This document shows, piece by piece, positions 26,593-36,069 of a stretch of 64,000 nucleotides of DNA. The translations under genes were made by a program, and so were the position numbers. The stretch lies in contig JBJEJH010000061.1 in the NCBI GenBank assembly GCA_051877855.1, positions 62,001-126,000 on the forward strand, read 5' to 3'. Source of the DNA: MGBC120314 sp051877855 (GTDB taxonomy: Bacteria; Bacillota; Clostridia; Lachnospirales; Lachnospiraceae). The notes under the pieces were generated by a model. It worked only from the letters and a program-made list of their open reading frames with translations, did not search any database and was not told where the DNA came from. Positions within the stretch are counted from its first letter, which is position 1. Each line of letters starts with the position of its first letter.

Positions 26593-27174
26593 TTACTTCG
26601 TCTTTCCGGTATCCTTTACCGCAAATCCTGCAACGGAGCCCACAACACCACCGATAATATGTGTCAGGTTGGCTACATTATCCGCTACAAAGACGCCCTG
26701 ATAGATCTGTCCGCCAATGTACGCTACCGATACCAGAATAAACGTTAACGGTATATATCCATCCCTCATACTCGTCAGTGATGACAGAAGAATCATCGCA
26801 AACACAACTCCGCTGGCTCCCAGAAGCTGTACTCCCGGGAAAAATATAAAATGAATAATTCCTGTAACCAAGGCAGTCAGAAAAATCAACTCCACCATCA
26901 CACCGGAACCATACTTTTCCTCCAACAGAGGACCTAACAATAAGATGTACGTCATGTTTCCAAGAAAATGATCCCATCCGGCATGACCGAAAACATGCCC
27001 GATAAACCGGACAAAGGCCAGGGGATTCTTAAGGGAACAGCGATAAACACTAAAGAACCACAGATTGGTATATCCTGCTGTCATATAGTTCAAAATAAGT
27101 ACCGCCAGACATACAAAAACAAAAATCAGAACCGCCGGTGAATTAAAAGAAACTCTCAATCTTTTCTTTTCCAT
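26593..27174 (-). CDS. Rhomboid family intramembrane serine protease
   Basis: A 193-residue membrane protein with six likely helices. The catalytic pair is visible: Ser121 in GASG and His172 in LTHIIGG, with the family HFLGN at residues 69-73. Cleaves single-pass membrane proteins within the bilayer. First gene of a three-gene minus-strand operon, and divergent from the beta-helix gene. Confidence 0.92.
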   Translation of the reverse strand: MEKKRLRVSFNSPAVLIFVFVCLAVLILNYMTAGYTNLWFFSVYRCSLKNPLAFVRFIGHVFGHAGWDHFLGNMTYILLLGPLLEEKYGSGVMVELIFLTALVTGIIHFIFFPGVQLLGASGVVFAMILLSSLTSMRDGYIPLTFILVSVAYIGGQIYQGVFVADNVANLTHIIGGVVGSVAGFAVKDTGKTK

Positions 27175-27295
27175 AAAAAAACTTCCTTTGCATTTTGATC
27201 ATTACATGATTATATGGTTTCTTATATTATTCCTGTATAACAATTCTTTTATCCTGCGGAAATTATAACATTTTAGAGACAAAAAAACAATAAAC

Positions 27296-27324
27296 TTGAA
27301 AAAGGGATATGAATTTTATATACT
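27296..27324 (+). promoter_or_regulatory. SigA-type promoter of the beta-helix gene
   Basis: TTGAAA (27296-27301) and TATACT (27319-27324) are separated by 17 nt, and the ATG follows 30 nt later. Confidence 0.75.
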
Positions 27325-27353
27325 TTATTCATTATTGTATTAGGAGTATTTCC

Positions 27354-28592
27354 ATGAATTTAATATTTATAATATATTTTTTATTGTGGTCACTTTCCCC
27401 CGGGTCGATCACCAAGGATTATCTCTCTCTAAGTAATATGGCTCATTCCATGGCATCCCTTTGTGACACGGTGGCAGAAGCCACCAATAATCCACTGATT
27501 ACAGAAGATTGGAATCTTCTTGGACAATCCGCCTGTATCCGCGGATTCCGTCTTCATGAGCGCACTTTTGGTCTGGTAAAGGATGATTCCTACGCCATTC
27601 TTTCCATGATTCCCATAGATGCACAGTACGACTGCTGCCTTGTCCTTTCTCCCAACGACACGGACATCCATGATGTACTGCTCTTCTTCTATGATGCACA
27701 GCAGGATCTCATCGATGTTCAAACTGTAGAATCGAAGGTGGCTTACTTTCATCCCGCCGAAGATACCGCCTTTCTATCCATTGTTCTTCCACAGAAGCTA
27801 AGCGACGCTGCCCTTCTGATACAGGATGGAAAAGATGACTGCTACGTGGTTTCTTGTGAAAAGAACACCTCCCTCAGTTCCATCAATTCTGCCCTGCAGC
27901 GCATTACCCGGGAAGGCGTGGTTATTGTACTGCCCGGCACATACAAAGAAAATGTTAAAGCCTGGAACAAGAAAATCCATCTGATTGGCACCGATCGAAA
28001 ACAATGTATTCTTGAGAACTACACAGGAAGCTATTATGCTCCTCCTCTGGAGATTGCTGCCGGAACCGTAACCAATATGACCATCCGTTCCAATGGAGGA
28101 TATGATGATACCAAACCCGGAGCTTATGGAATTCATGTAGAAAATGATTCCCTGTGCAACGAAGAATTAACCATTCGCAATTGTGACATTTCCTCACGAT
28201 CAAATTCCGCTGTTGGAATCGGTTTGCGGGGAGGCTGTCAGGTCCTTCTCGATCAATGCACCCTCACAGGACGGGAATATGGACTTTTCTGTCACGACAG
28301 TGCTTATGTCCGAAGCACCGGGGTACAAAACATCTCCGTTACAAACTGCAGGATTGAAGGACTTACCGGAAGATACGCACTCCGTTTCGATTCCCAGGGT
28401 GTTCCCGGCGCCACTGTTAATGTATTATTCCAAAACAATACACTGGTGAATGATAATGTTAAAAAGAACGCCTCTCTTCTTTCCACCATCAATCAGGGCG
28501 GAAAGGGAGGCACCGAGCACTGGCAGGGACTCAAGAATTATTATCTTCTTCCTGAAAGTTGCCGGAACTCCGATCCGGCCTTAAACCCTTAA
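27354..28592 (+). CDS. Right-handed beta-helix (pectate-lyase-like) protein, exported
   Basis: A 412-residue protein starting at the ATG at 27354 (AGGAG 7 nt upstream). A hydrophobic N-terminus looks like a signal or anchor. The C-terminal half has repeating short strands (IHLIGTDRKQCILENYTG, NEELTIRNCDISSRSNSAVG, NISVTNCRIEGLTG), the pattern of parallel beta-helix proteins that bind or cut polysaccharide. The N-terminal half looks like a carbohydrate-binding or jelly-roll fold, but no catalytic motif is recognised. Single-gene unit with its own SigA promoter. Confidence 0.75.
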   Translation: MNLIFIIYFLLWSLSPGSITKDYLSLSNMAHSMASLCDTVAEATNNPLITEDWNLLGQSACIRGFRLHERTFGLVKDDSYAILSMIPIDAQYDCCLVLSPNDTDIHDVLLFFYDAQQDLIDVQTVESKVAYFHPAEDTAFLSIVLPQKLSDAALLIQDGKDDCYVVSCEKNTSLSSINSALQRITREGVVIVLPGTYKENVKAWNKKIHLIGTDRKQCILENYTGSYYAPPLEIAAGTVTNMTIRSNGGYDDTKPGAYGIHVENDSLCNEELTIRNCDISSRSNSAVGIGLRGGCQVLLDQCTLTGREYGLFCHDSAYVRSTGVQNISVTNCRIEGLTGRYALRFDSQGVPGATVNVLFQNNTLVNDNVKKNASLLSTINQGGKGGTEHWQGLKNYYLLPESCRNSDPALNP

Positions 28593-28626
28593 TTCATTCC
28601 ATAAACACTTTATATTCTATGTGAAT

Positions 28627-28657
28627 AAAAGGACCGCGAAATCTCTCCGCGGTCCTT
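28627..28657. terminator. Convergent terminator (beta-helix gene / PPIase gene)
   Basis: A 10-bp G+C-rich perfect stem (28629-28638 with 28648-28657) with a 9-nt loop. On the minus strand TTTTATTC follows, so it mainly serves the PPIase gene. Confidence 0.8.
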
Positions 28658-28692
28658 ACTGTTTCTATCTTATTCCGTTACCTTCCGGTTCA

Positions 28693-29808
28693 TTACTTAA
28701 TCTTGGCAAATCCAACAATTGCTTCTACGGTCTTCTGGTAAAGAATCTCATAGTTAACTTCATCATAGAAGTTGTCACCAAACATGGTTTCAAGTTCTTC
28801 TACGCTGGCAGCACCGGACTGTGTAAGAAGATCCTGAACAAACTCATCTACTTCTTCCTGTGATACAGTCAGTCCCTCATTGTCAGCAATAATGGTGATC
28901 GCCATCTTCTCATTGACATACTCTCCGGCATAGTCATTGATCTGCTGTTCAAAGTCCTCCATGGACATTCCGTATAAAGAGGAAATATATTCTTCAAAAG
29001 TGTCGATACCGTACATTGCGCCATAATAGTTAAACTCATTTTCTGCATTTGCACGAATCATCGCCACTGCTGCATCCAGTTCTTCCTGTGGTGCACCATT
29101 GAGCTCTGAAGCATCCAGAAGCTGTGTCATCATATCGCCGTATACCTTATTCTGGTAGGTGCTCTTCGCATCCTCTTCCAGATAACTTCTTACATAATCT
29201 TCCAGTTCCTTCGTTGTGCTAAGTTCATTTCCCGAACCGGCAGTAAGATTCTTGACAAACTCATCGTTATACTCCGGAACCACAAGCTCTTCAATATAGT
29301 TAACGGTAACTACGAAGATAACATCCTTACCTTTTAACTCCTCATTGTCATAGCTATCCGGGAAACGACACGGAAGTTCATATTCCTTACCTACTTCAAG
29401 TCCTATCAGCCCACGGTCAAGATCCTGGATAAAGTTGCCGCCAACGGTATAAGTGTAGTCTGTTGCTGTTCCGTTAGCGAAAGCAATGCCATTTAATAAG
29501 CCGGAATAGTCCAGATTGATCGTATCTCCATCCTTAACCACACCTTCCGTAATCTGGTTTGATGTGGACATCATACGAAGATAGTAATTGATTTCATCCT
29601 GAACATCCTGATCGGATATCTCCATTGATGAAGGATCCGCAGAAACCTCAATATTCTTATAATCAGCCAGAGTCATATACTGCTTACATGTCTCCACAGT
29701 AAGTGCCGGCTTCGCCGTTGTCGTTTCTTCCTTGGCTGTCTTATTACATGCTGTAAGAGACAATACCATCATTGCGCCCAAAAGACCGCATACTAATTTC
29801 TTTCTCAT
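28693..29808 (-). CDS. Lipoprotein with trigger-factor-like FKBP peptidyl-prolyl isomerase domain
   Basis: A 371-residue lipoprotein; signal peptide with lipobox LTAC (Cys at about residue 21) and an ATG at 29808 preceded by GGAGGTAAAAGA. Residues around 85-175 form an FKBP-type domain (VKDGDTINLDYSGLLNGI, then FIQDLDRGLIGLEVGKEYEL), and the rest is helical like the trigger-factor C-terminal arm. An exported folding factor is likely, helping proteins that emerge from the membrane, as PrsA does; not the ribosomal trigger factor, since it lacks that domain. Confidence 0.85.
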   Translation of the reverse strand: MRKKLVCGLLGAMMVLSLTACNKTAKEETTTAKPALTVETCKQYMTLADYKNIEVSADPSSMEISDQDVQDEINYYLRMMSTSNQITEGVVKDGDTINLDYSGLLNGIAFANGTATDYTYTVGGNFIQDLDRGLIGLEVGKEYELPCRFPDSYDNEELKGKDVIFVVTVNYIEELVVPEYNDEFVKNLTAGSGNELSTTKELEDYVRSYLEEDAKSTYQNKVYGDMMTQLLDASELNGAPQEELDAAVAMIRANAENEFNYYGAMYGIDTFEEYISSLYGMSMEDFEQQINDYAGEYVNEKMAITIIADNEGLTVSQEEVDEFVQDLLTQSGAASVEELETMFGDNFYDEVNYEILYQKTVEAIVGFAKIK

Positions 29809-29881
29809 TCTTTTACCTCCTAATAATTCAAACGAACACTTCGATATTCTAGCATACAATTGTGAAAATTTAAAGAATTAT

Positions 29882-31312
29882 CTATAATTCTTTGGGCAAA
29901 TCCTCCTGTAGGATTGTGCGGATAATTTCATCGGTCAGTTCCTCAATGTTAACAATACGATCCGCCTGGTTCGAAATCGCCTTCTCCAGATAATTTCTTG
30001 CATCACGTGCATTAGCATAGGAAGCTAACTTCTCCTCAATTCGTTTACTAAAAAATTCCACCGCTTCTTCATGTGCTTTCTGCTCAAGAGAGTATTCCTG
30101 CTTCTTTGCAATACTTTCCATAATGGACACCGCCTGCTCCGCCGTATAATCATCAAATGTAATGTACTTATTGAAGCGGGAACGAAGTCCCGGATTCGAA
30201 CATAAGAATTCCTCCATCAGTGCCGGATATCCCGCCACGATGACGATCAGATTATCACGATTATCCTCCATGGCCTTCAGCAGCGTATCCACCGCCTCCT
30301 GACCAAAGTCATTCTCCCCACGGTTCGCTGTCAATGTATAGGCCTCATCAATAAAAAGCACACCACCTAATGCGCTGTCAACCACATCCTTGGTCTTCAT
30401 GGCAGTCTGACCCACATAACCGCTAACCAGTCCTGAGCGATCCACCTCAATCAGCTGACCTCCCTTTAAGATTCCAAGGGCACGATAGATCTTGGCAAGC
30501 AGTCGGGCAACCGTAGTCTTACCTGTGCCGGGGTTACCGGAGAATACCAGATGTCTGGATACATCCGGTGTTTTCATTCCGCGCTCTTTACGAATATTCT
30601 GTATCTTAAGTAAATTAACAATCTGCTGCACATCTTCTTTGACCTTCTCCAATCCCACCAGGTCATTTAACTCCGAAAGAATCTCCTCCACAGTTTCTTC
30701 GTCAAGTTTCACCGGTTCCTGTGCACCGATCCCAAGGCTCTGCGGGGTTTGATTGTCTGCATCATTTCCTGTGGCCTGCAATGTATTCTCTCTGTTGACC
30801 TGATTGAAGATATCATCCCTGCGAAATCTCCGGTCGCTGACATATAGCCCGAACTCACGCAGATACTTGTCCAGCATTCCGCAATACCGGGATAATGCAG
30901 AAAGTTCCTCATCTGAAATTGTTTTATTCAGGGCTACTATCTCCTGACCAAGTCTTGCGTAGGTATCTGCCAGTCTTTTGGCCCGATTGTTATCGCCCCC
31001 ACTGATCTTATGCCCGGCATCCGTCAACACAAAATATTTAAAAGGTGTTGGTATTTCGATGGCAAATGTGGCTGTCACTACCATATTCACCGTCTGTGGC
31101 CCCACCGGCCGATTTAACTTCTTCCGGATAAATTCCAGTTCTTCTTCTGTTGCACTACCATCTGCAATCGCCAGATATAATAAGAATTTTACAAATTCAT
31201 CCTTAACGTATTCTGAAAGACGATTGGAAAGTCCTGTCTTAATGACGCCCGCACGCTCTATCTCATCGCATGACGAATACACATCCGCCAACATTTTATC
31301 CAAAGTATCCAT
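29882..31312 (-). CDS. AAA+ ATPase, SpoVK/CbbX-like
   Basis: A 476-residue protein. Residues 25-75 form a helical TerB-like segment (LLYLAIADGSATEEELEFI), a linker follows, and the AAA module starts near residue 215 (LNDLVGLEKVKEDVQQIVNL). Walker A is GNPGTGKTTVARLLAKIY, Walker B GGVLFIDEAYTL, and the sensor/arginine region has FNKYITFDDYTAEQAVSIM. This is the SpoVK family, in B. subtilis a mother-cell sporulation protein. Its target is unknown; the N-terminal extension is not part of B. subtilis SpoVK. Confidence 0.88.
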   Translation of the reverse strand: MDTLDKMLADVYSSCDEIERAGVIKTGLSNRLSEYVKDEFVKFLLYLAIADGSATEEELEFIRKKLNRPVGPQTVNMVVTATFAIEIPTPFKYFVLTDAGHKISGGDNNRAKRLADTYARLGQEIVALNKTISDEELSALSRYCGMLDKYLREFGLYVSDRRFRRDDIFNQVNRENTLQATGNDADNQTPQSLGIGAQEPVKLDEETVEEILSELNDLVGLEKVKEDVQQIVNLLKIQNIRKERGMKTPDVSRHLVFSGNPGTGKTTVARLLAKIYRALGILKGGQLIEVDRSGLVSGYVGQTAMKTKDVVDSALGGVLFIDEAYTLTANRGENDFGQEAVDTLLKAMEDNRDNLIVIVAGYPALMEEFLCSNPGLRSRFNKYITFDDYTAEQAVSIMESIAKKQEYSLEQKAHEEAVEFFSKRIEEKLASYANARDARNYLEKAISNQADRIVNIEELTDEIIRTILQEDLPKEL

Positions 31313-31439
31313 TCTATTCCATCCCTCTTATTACTTAAAATATTTAGGCAAAACTACGAAATAATTCTACCACATTTTCTAAAATTATGCTATGATTATT
31401 CTACATTGTCTTATGTTGTAAAAGTAAAGGATTATAGAT

Positions 31440-32456
31440 ATGAAGTTCAAAGATTATATATATGCTGTTTTAGTTCTATTATTGTTCTGTGGTCTCAGTG
31501 GCAGTGCAATTGTTTACGCACACATAGAACACAGGATGCAGGAGGATAATGCCGCACCGGTCAATTTTGCATCCCCACAGAAAATTGTCTTAAATAATGA
31601 AGAAATCCCATCGGAAGATTCTACGGAATCTCCATCACAGGGCTCTACAGAAAGTTCCTCAAAATCTCCCACAGGGGATTTTGCTGAGACTTTACCGGAT
31701 TCTTCAAAGGCTACAGAAACCGGTTCCGATTCCACATTGGAATCCGGGGAGAATACTACATCCGGGGAAGAAGTCACCAAAGAAACCACCGAAGTTCCAA
31801 TCACCAGCTCCGAGTCCTATGTAGCTCCCTCCGGCGACGCCGCCGAAAACTATTATAATGATAATGGATTCACACAGGTTGACTCCAACTATCTAAAGGA
31901 CGCTGTCTTCATTGGCAATTCCCGGCTGCAGGGTTTTATCCTATACAGTAAGCTGCCGGATTTGTGCTCCTATACTTCTGTAGGTATGAACGTCAACACC
32001 TACTTTACCAAGCAGACCTTCACCGTAAATGGCGAATCTATGAGTGCCTCAGAGGCCTTAGCCAGCACACCGGGATTTCAGAAAGTATATTTGAAGTTTG
32101 GAATCAATGAGATCGGCTGGGTTTCCACGGACCAGTTTATCAACGGATATAAGAAGATCCTTGAACATATTTACAGCATCAATCCGGATGCCATCATCTA
32201 TGTCCAATCCGTACTCCCTTTTTCGGAAGCTGCCATGGAAAGCGATCCGTCACTGGACAAATACAAAGTCATGGACTATAATCGTGCCCTGAAAGACATG
32301 GCTAAGGAGTATCACGCATGCTACCTTGATATCAGCAGTATTTATATTGGAAACGACGGCTATATGCCTTATGAATATTCTTTTGACGGCGTTCATCTCA
32401 ACGTTCAGTCGGTACAATACTGGAGAGACTATATTTTAAATCATGCAATTCAATAA
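31440..32456 (+). CDS. Membrane-anchored SGNH/GDSL-type hydrolase
   Basis: A 338-residue protein: N-terminal membrane anchor (about residues 7-28), a Ser/Thr/Glu/Pro-rich linker to residue 140, then an SGNH domain. AVFIGNSRLQGF carries the block-I Ser (Asn replaces the usual Asp), LKFGINEIGW the block-III Asn, and DGVHLN the Asp-His pair. Likely removes or transfers acetyl groups on cell-wall polymer. Coupled to a DUF4358 lipoprotein gene 10 nt downstream. Confidence 0.85.
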   Translation: MKFKDYIYAVLVLLLFCGLSGSAIVYAHIEHRMQEDNAAPVNFASPQKIVLNNEEIPSEDSTESPSQGSTESSSKSPTGDFAETLPDSSKATETGSDSTLESGENTTSGEEVTKETTEVPITSSESYVAPSGDAAENYYNDNGFTQVDSNYLKDAVFIGNSRLQGFILYSKLPDLCSYTSVGMNVNTYFTKQTFTVNGESMSASEALASTPGFQKVYLKFGINEIGWVSTDQFINGYKKILEHIYSINPDAIIYVQSVLPFSEAAMESDPSLDKYKVMDYNRALKDMAKEYHACYLDISSIYIGNDGYMPYEYSFDGVHLNVQSVQYWRDYILNHAIQ

Positions 32457-32466
32457 GGAGTTTTTT

Positions 32467-32976
32467 ATGAACAACTCAATTTTACGATCTACATTATTAA
32501 TATTTATCATGACCTGCCTCATTTTAGGATCTGCCTGTACCTCTAAGTCTGACACCCCTGCCGGTACAACCGCCAAGGAGGAAAGGCTTACGCTGGACAT
32601 TAATGCCACCTGCGAATCGATTCTTGCCCAAGAGTTCTTTCAGGACGAATTGGCAGTGGTGGATGCTTCCTACAGTGAAATGCTTATGAATATCACTCCT
32701 TCTGAGTATAAGAGCGGGGTAATCTATATGGGAAGCGGCGCTACCGCAGAACGCCTGGCAATTTTTGACGCCGGTGACGATGCCAACGCCGATGCATTAC
32801 TTAATAAATGCAAGACCCATGTGCAGGAACAAATAACATCCTATGCCGATTATATGCCAAAGGAAGTGGATAAGTTAGAGCATGCCATTATCCTGTGTAA
32901 ACAGCAGTATGTCATCCTCTGTGTAGCCGGAAATTATGAAGAAGCTGAAGTATTCATCCGTGATTTATTAAAGTAA
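32467..32976 (+). CDS. Second DUF4358 lipoprotein
   Basis: A 169-residue lipoprotein with lipobox LGSAC. The body is the shorter DUF4358-like form, with IYMGSGATAERLAIFDAGDD and LCKQQYVILCVAGNYEEAEV. AAGGAG lies 6 nt before the ATG at 32467; an upstream start within the SGNH gene is not favoured. It is the partner of the SGNH gene, as DUF4358 is of the MBOAT-DHHW genes further left. Confidence 0.8.
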   Translation: MNNSILRSTLLIFIMTCLILGSACTSKSDTPAGTTAKEERLTLDINATCESILAQEFFQDELAVVDASYSEMLMNITPSEYKSGVIYMGSGATAERLAIFDAGDDANADALLNKCKTHVQEQITSYADYMPKEVDKLEHAIILCKQQYVILCVAGNYEEAEVFIRDLLK

Positions 32977-33020
32977 TGATGAACGAATTTATTATTATCG
33001 AACACTTATATTAGAACGAA

Positions 33021-33094
33021 AAAAGCGTCCGAGATGCATCGATTCGTCCCCTGTCATGCAGACAGCGGTCCAATCTTTCATCTCAGACGCTTTT
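33021..33094. terminator. Long convergent terminator with a nested hairpin
   Basis: Outer stem 33021-33036 with 33079-33094 (one internal mismatch), with T-runs at both ends. The 42-nt loop contains a small stem CTGTC/GACAG (33051-33055 and 33061-33065). It closes the polysaccharide operon (minus) and the SGNH-DUF4358 unit (plus). Confidence 0.8.
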
Positions 33095-33112
33095 TCTATA
33101 AATCCACGTATC

Positions 33113-33352
33113 TTATGCTCTTTCCTCGATAATGTTGGCCATTTCTCCGACATTCTTCATTCCGGAAACTTCACTCATGGTGAATTTCATGCCGAACTTC
33201 TTCTCAACCGCAACGATCAGGTTAATATGCTCCAAACTATCCCAATCATCAATGTCGTCTGCAGTTGTAGCGTCGGTCACCGTGATGTCTTCATCATCAA
33301 ATACATCCCGAAACACTTCATTTAATCCCTCAAAAATCTCATCACGCTTCAT
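33113..33352 (-). CDS. Acyl carrier protein (polysaccharide locus)
   Basis: A 79-residue acyl carrier protein, with the phosphopantetheine attachment Ser39 in the DDWDSLEHIN motif. It abuts the FkbH-like gene (start one base from its stop), so the two proteins probably form the loading pair for a hydroxyacyl unit. It is distinct from fatty acid ACP by context: no fab genes are nearby. Last gene of the long operon. Confidence 0.94.
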   Translation of the reverse strand: MKRDEIFEGLNEVFRDVFDDEDITVTDATTADDIDDWDSLEHINLIVAVEKKFGMKFTMSEVSGMKNVGEMANIIEERA

Positions 33353-35134
33353 CTATTCTACCACCTTAATTACATTATTTTTCTTATTATAACCCGATTC
33401 AACAGAATATGTCCATACTGAATTTCCATCTGCATCCTCAGATTCCTTGACAAATCCCATACCGTCATAAAAATTCTTAACCATGGCATTCTTGGCCGTA
33501 GGATAATAATAACCCTTGATGGTCTTAATTCCACGTTCCACGGCACGGGCTACCAAGGTATCCATCATAGCAAATTCCATATCACGTTTCAGTACACGAC
33601 AGCTCATAAGCCACAACTCAATATGAAGCACATCCCCGTCAATCCGGCCAATGACAACCGATACTACACCATTATCACCAAATTTATCCTCGAGCTTACC
33701 ATACAAAGTGATGTACTGTGGATCCTCCGCTCTCGACTCAATATCCGCCTGGGACATTCTCAGGGTAGTTAAGTTGAACTGGTTGCTCTTATTGGTAAGC
33801 TGTGCAATTCTTGCCATATAAACCGGTTCAAATGCCTTGATGGTACCCACCATCTCCAGGGACTTAAGATAATCTTCATAATTATCAAAGGTCGCCTGCA
33901 ACTGCGCCCTCTTGGCATTTTCCTTATACATCTCATTTCTCTTGGCATCGTCCGCCGAAAGACTTGTCACCTCAAAGAAACCTGCACGATCCAGTGTACG
34001 GACATACCTTTCCGGCCTTTCCATCAAAGGAACTGCCACCCCGGGAACATTCATTTCCACAACCGCGCGCTCCGCCGGATTATCATCCACAAAAACCATA
34101 CTGTCCGGCATGATATTGAGCTCCTTGGCTATCGCCATAATATTGCGGTCCTTGTTTTCCCAGTTCGCCTTAATAACAATAAAATCCTCCGGATGAAGCA
34201 CGCCATCCGGATGGTTCAACCCCGCAATAGCATTATCATATTCATTCTTCGAATTAACGTTTAATAATACGCCAATGTCCTTGTGGGCCTTAAGATAATC
34301 CTGGAACTCCGTATAAACCTGTCCCATAGGTACTTCCTGGCCCAGCGCGAGATTCTCTGCACCATCATCACCTACAACACCGCCCCACAGGGTATTGTCA
34401 AGATCCAGCACCAGTGCCTTCTTATTCTTTCCATAGATTGACTTGATAATCCGGGCAATGTTATAACTTAACTCCGGAATCGCAGGTACTGCCATGGCAT
34501 ACTTATACATATGCCAGTAGAAATCATCCAACCAGCGATCCAATCCGTAACAGGAAGAGACATAGTTAATATCATTGATATAGAAATTCTGATGGGTTCT
34601 CGCGTACTCATAAAACTTCTCATTCAGGCATGTTGTAAAATGAATCTTTCCATGAATGTCACTGGCTTCCATATTACCCATAAGACGATATCCCGGGTAC
34701 TCAAAATTGTTCTGAATGATCGGACACTGATATGTGCCCAAAAGACGATCCCACATTTGCTCAAAATGCTTATACTGAAGTTCCAACTTCTCCTGTACCG
34801 CTTCCTTAGAATCCGTCAATGCCGGATAATGCTTAATATTGCGGTTCGTAGTGTGAATATAGATAATATCAGGCTTAAATTCCTCTAACTGTGCATTCGG
34901 AAACATAGCGTCCTGCCAGTACTGATTATATTCCGATTCATAGAATTCTGCACGGATACCGTAGTTGAGCAAAAACAACTCCAGAATCAACCGAATATCA
35001 CTGGTAGTAGAACCTCCAAGAATTGCGATTCTTTTATCCAGAAATGGTCGATCTTGTGCTAACAACGCCTTCTTTAGACTCTTCTTCTTTTTCAGGACAT
35101 ATTCACTATCAAAAGGATATTCTAATTCTTTCAT
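33353..35134 (-). CDS. FkbH-like HAD-IIIC phosphatase/acyl-loading protein with GNAT domain
   Basis: A 593-residue, three-part protein. Residues 25-110 resemble an SGNH-like region (IAILGGSTTSDIRL), residues 235-360 a HAD domain (VLDLDNTLWGGVVGDDG, VNSKNEYDNAI, VFVDDNPAERAVVEM), and the C-terminal third a GNAT-like fold (IELWLMSCRVLKRDMEF). FkbH proteins take 1,3-bisphosphoglycerate and load glyceryl on an acyl carrier protein, and the ACP gene follows directly. No polyketide genes are near, so the product most likely decorates a sugar. The exact acyl group is inferred. Confidence 0.9.
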   Translation of the reverse strand: MKELEYPFDSEYVLKKKKSLKKALLAQDRPFLDKRIAILGGSTTSDIRLILELFLLNYGIRAEFYESEYNQYWQDAMFPNAQLEEFKPDIIYIHTTNRNIKHYPALTDSKEAVQEKLELQYKHFEQMWDRLLGTYQCPIIQNNFEYPGYRLMGNMEASDIHGKIHFTTCLNEKFYEYARTHQNFYINDINYVSSCYGLDRWLDDFYWHMYKYAMAVPAIPELSYNIARIIKSIYGKNKKALVLDLDNTLWGGVVGDDGAENLALGQEVPMGQVYTEFQDYLKAHKDIGVLLNVNSKNEYDNAIAGLNHPDGVLHPEDFIVIKANWENKDRNIMAIAKELNIMPDSMVFVDDNPAERAVVEMNVPGVAVPLMERPERYVRTLDRAGFFEVTSLSADDAKRNEMYKENAKRAQLQATFDNYEDYLKSLEMVGTIKAFEPVYMARIAQLTNKSNQFNLTTLRMSQADIESRAEDPQYITLYGKLEDKFGDNGVVSVVIGRIDGDVLHIELWLMSCRVLKRDMEFAMMDTLVARAVERGIKTIKGYYYPTAKNAMVKNFYDGMGFVKESEDADGNSVWTYSVESGYNKKNNVIKVVE

Positions 35135-35142
35135 ATTTCCTC

Positions 35143-36069
35143 CTAGTGCATAATAATGCTGTTGGGCTGGGTCTCATAGGTATAAACCGTTATATTCTGA
35201 TCCTTCATGTATTTCATTAATTTCCACCCATCATACAGGGTGCTTTCCTCATATAATGAGGTGCTTCCGTCAAAAAATGCCACCTTAGGAGACACCATTT
35301 CATAGAATTCTTCGGTTAATCCCCAATTACCGTGATGACTCACCTGCACATAATCGGCGCTTAACTCCTCACCATAGGTCTCTGTCAGAAATTCCTGCAT
35401 TTCATCTTCAACATCCGAACAAAACAGCATGGATTCTTCCACACCGCTCATCTTAAGCATCAGGGATCCATTATTGCACAGAACATCGGTGCGGGTACTC
35501 ACTTCACTATCATAGGAATTATAGCATTTTATGGTCAGTCCCATCAATACCATTTCTTCATCCCGCTCTATATGTTTCACCGGGAACCTGCCTTCCAGTG
35601 CCAATAACCAGTATTCCTTGTATACAGAGATATCATCCCATTCCCTGGCGACCGCTTCGTATTCATCCAAATCAATATATACATCATATACCATATCAAT
35701 TTCAATAGAACCCGGATTCTTCACGATTTCATTGAAGGCACCGATATGATCCGGATGAGGATGTGTCAAAATCCATGCATCCACATGGTTCCCGTGTTCT
35801 TTGATTACCCTGCGAAGAGCATCTTCATTCTCTCTCCAGCCGCCATCAATAATCATAAATTCCCCATCGCTGCTCTCAATGGTGTAGAACATCATCTGGG
35901 TAACCGCAGGATCCCCATACTGGGTAATCTTCCATGCTTCCTTATTCTGTTTCCATGCATCATCCTTTGATACCCGATTTGTGAACAAAGATATGCCAAT
36001 ATAAAGTATTGCCATAATGATACAGATAAACACTATGGCAATACGAATTTGTTTCTTTCTATTATTCAT
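35143..36069 (-). CDS. Membrane-anchored metallo-beta-lactamase-fold hydrolase
   Basis: A 308-residue protein with an N-terminal membrane segment (about residues 9-28) and an outward MBL domain. The metal motif is THPHPDHIGAF, the second His patch VSHHGNWGL, and the Asp FCSDVEDE. It resembles the ComEC-type MBL branch without the channel. Encoded between fcl and fkbH; its substrate is unknown. A role in trimming an exported polymer or its lipid carrier is possible. Confidence 0.85.
   Translation of the reverse strand: MNNRKKQIRIAIVFICIIMAILYIGISLFTNRVSKDDAWKQNKEAWKITQYGDPAVTQMMFYTIESSDGEFMIIDGGWRENEDALRRVIKEHGNHVDAWILTHPHPDHIGAFNEIVKNPGSIEIDMVYDVYIDLDEYEAVAREWDDISVYKEYWLLALEGRFPVKHIERDEEMVLMGLTIKCYNSYDSEVSTRTDVLCNNGSLMLKMSGVEESMLFCSDVEDEMQEFLTETYGEELSADYVQVSHHGNWGLTEEFYEMVSPKVAFFDGSTSLYEESTLYDGWKLMKYMKDQNITVYTYETQPNSIIMH

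Noticed and set aside
29864..29890. AAAGAATTAT/ATAATTCTTT inverted repeat at the end of the SpoVK-like gene
   Set aside because: It is entirely A+T-rich, has only a 2-nt loop and a weak T-run; too unstable to call a terminator.
31560..31850. Tandem repeat in the SGNH gene
   Set aside because: The Ser/Thr/Glu/Pro-rich linker has similar codons but no exact repeat unit.
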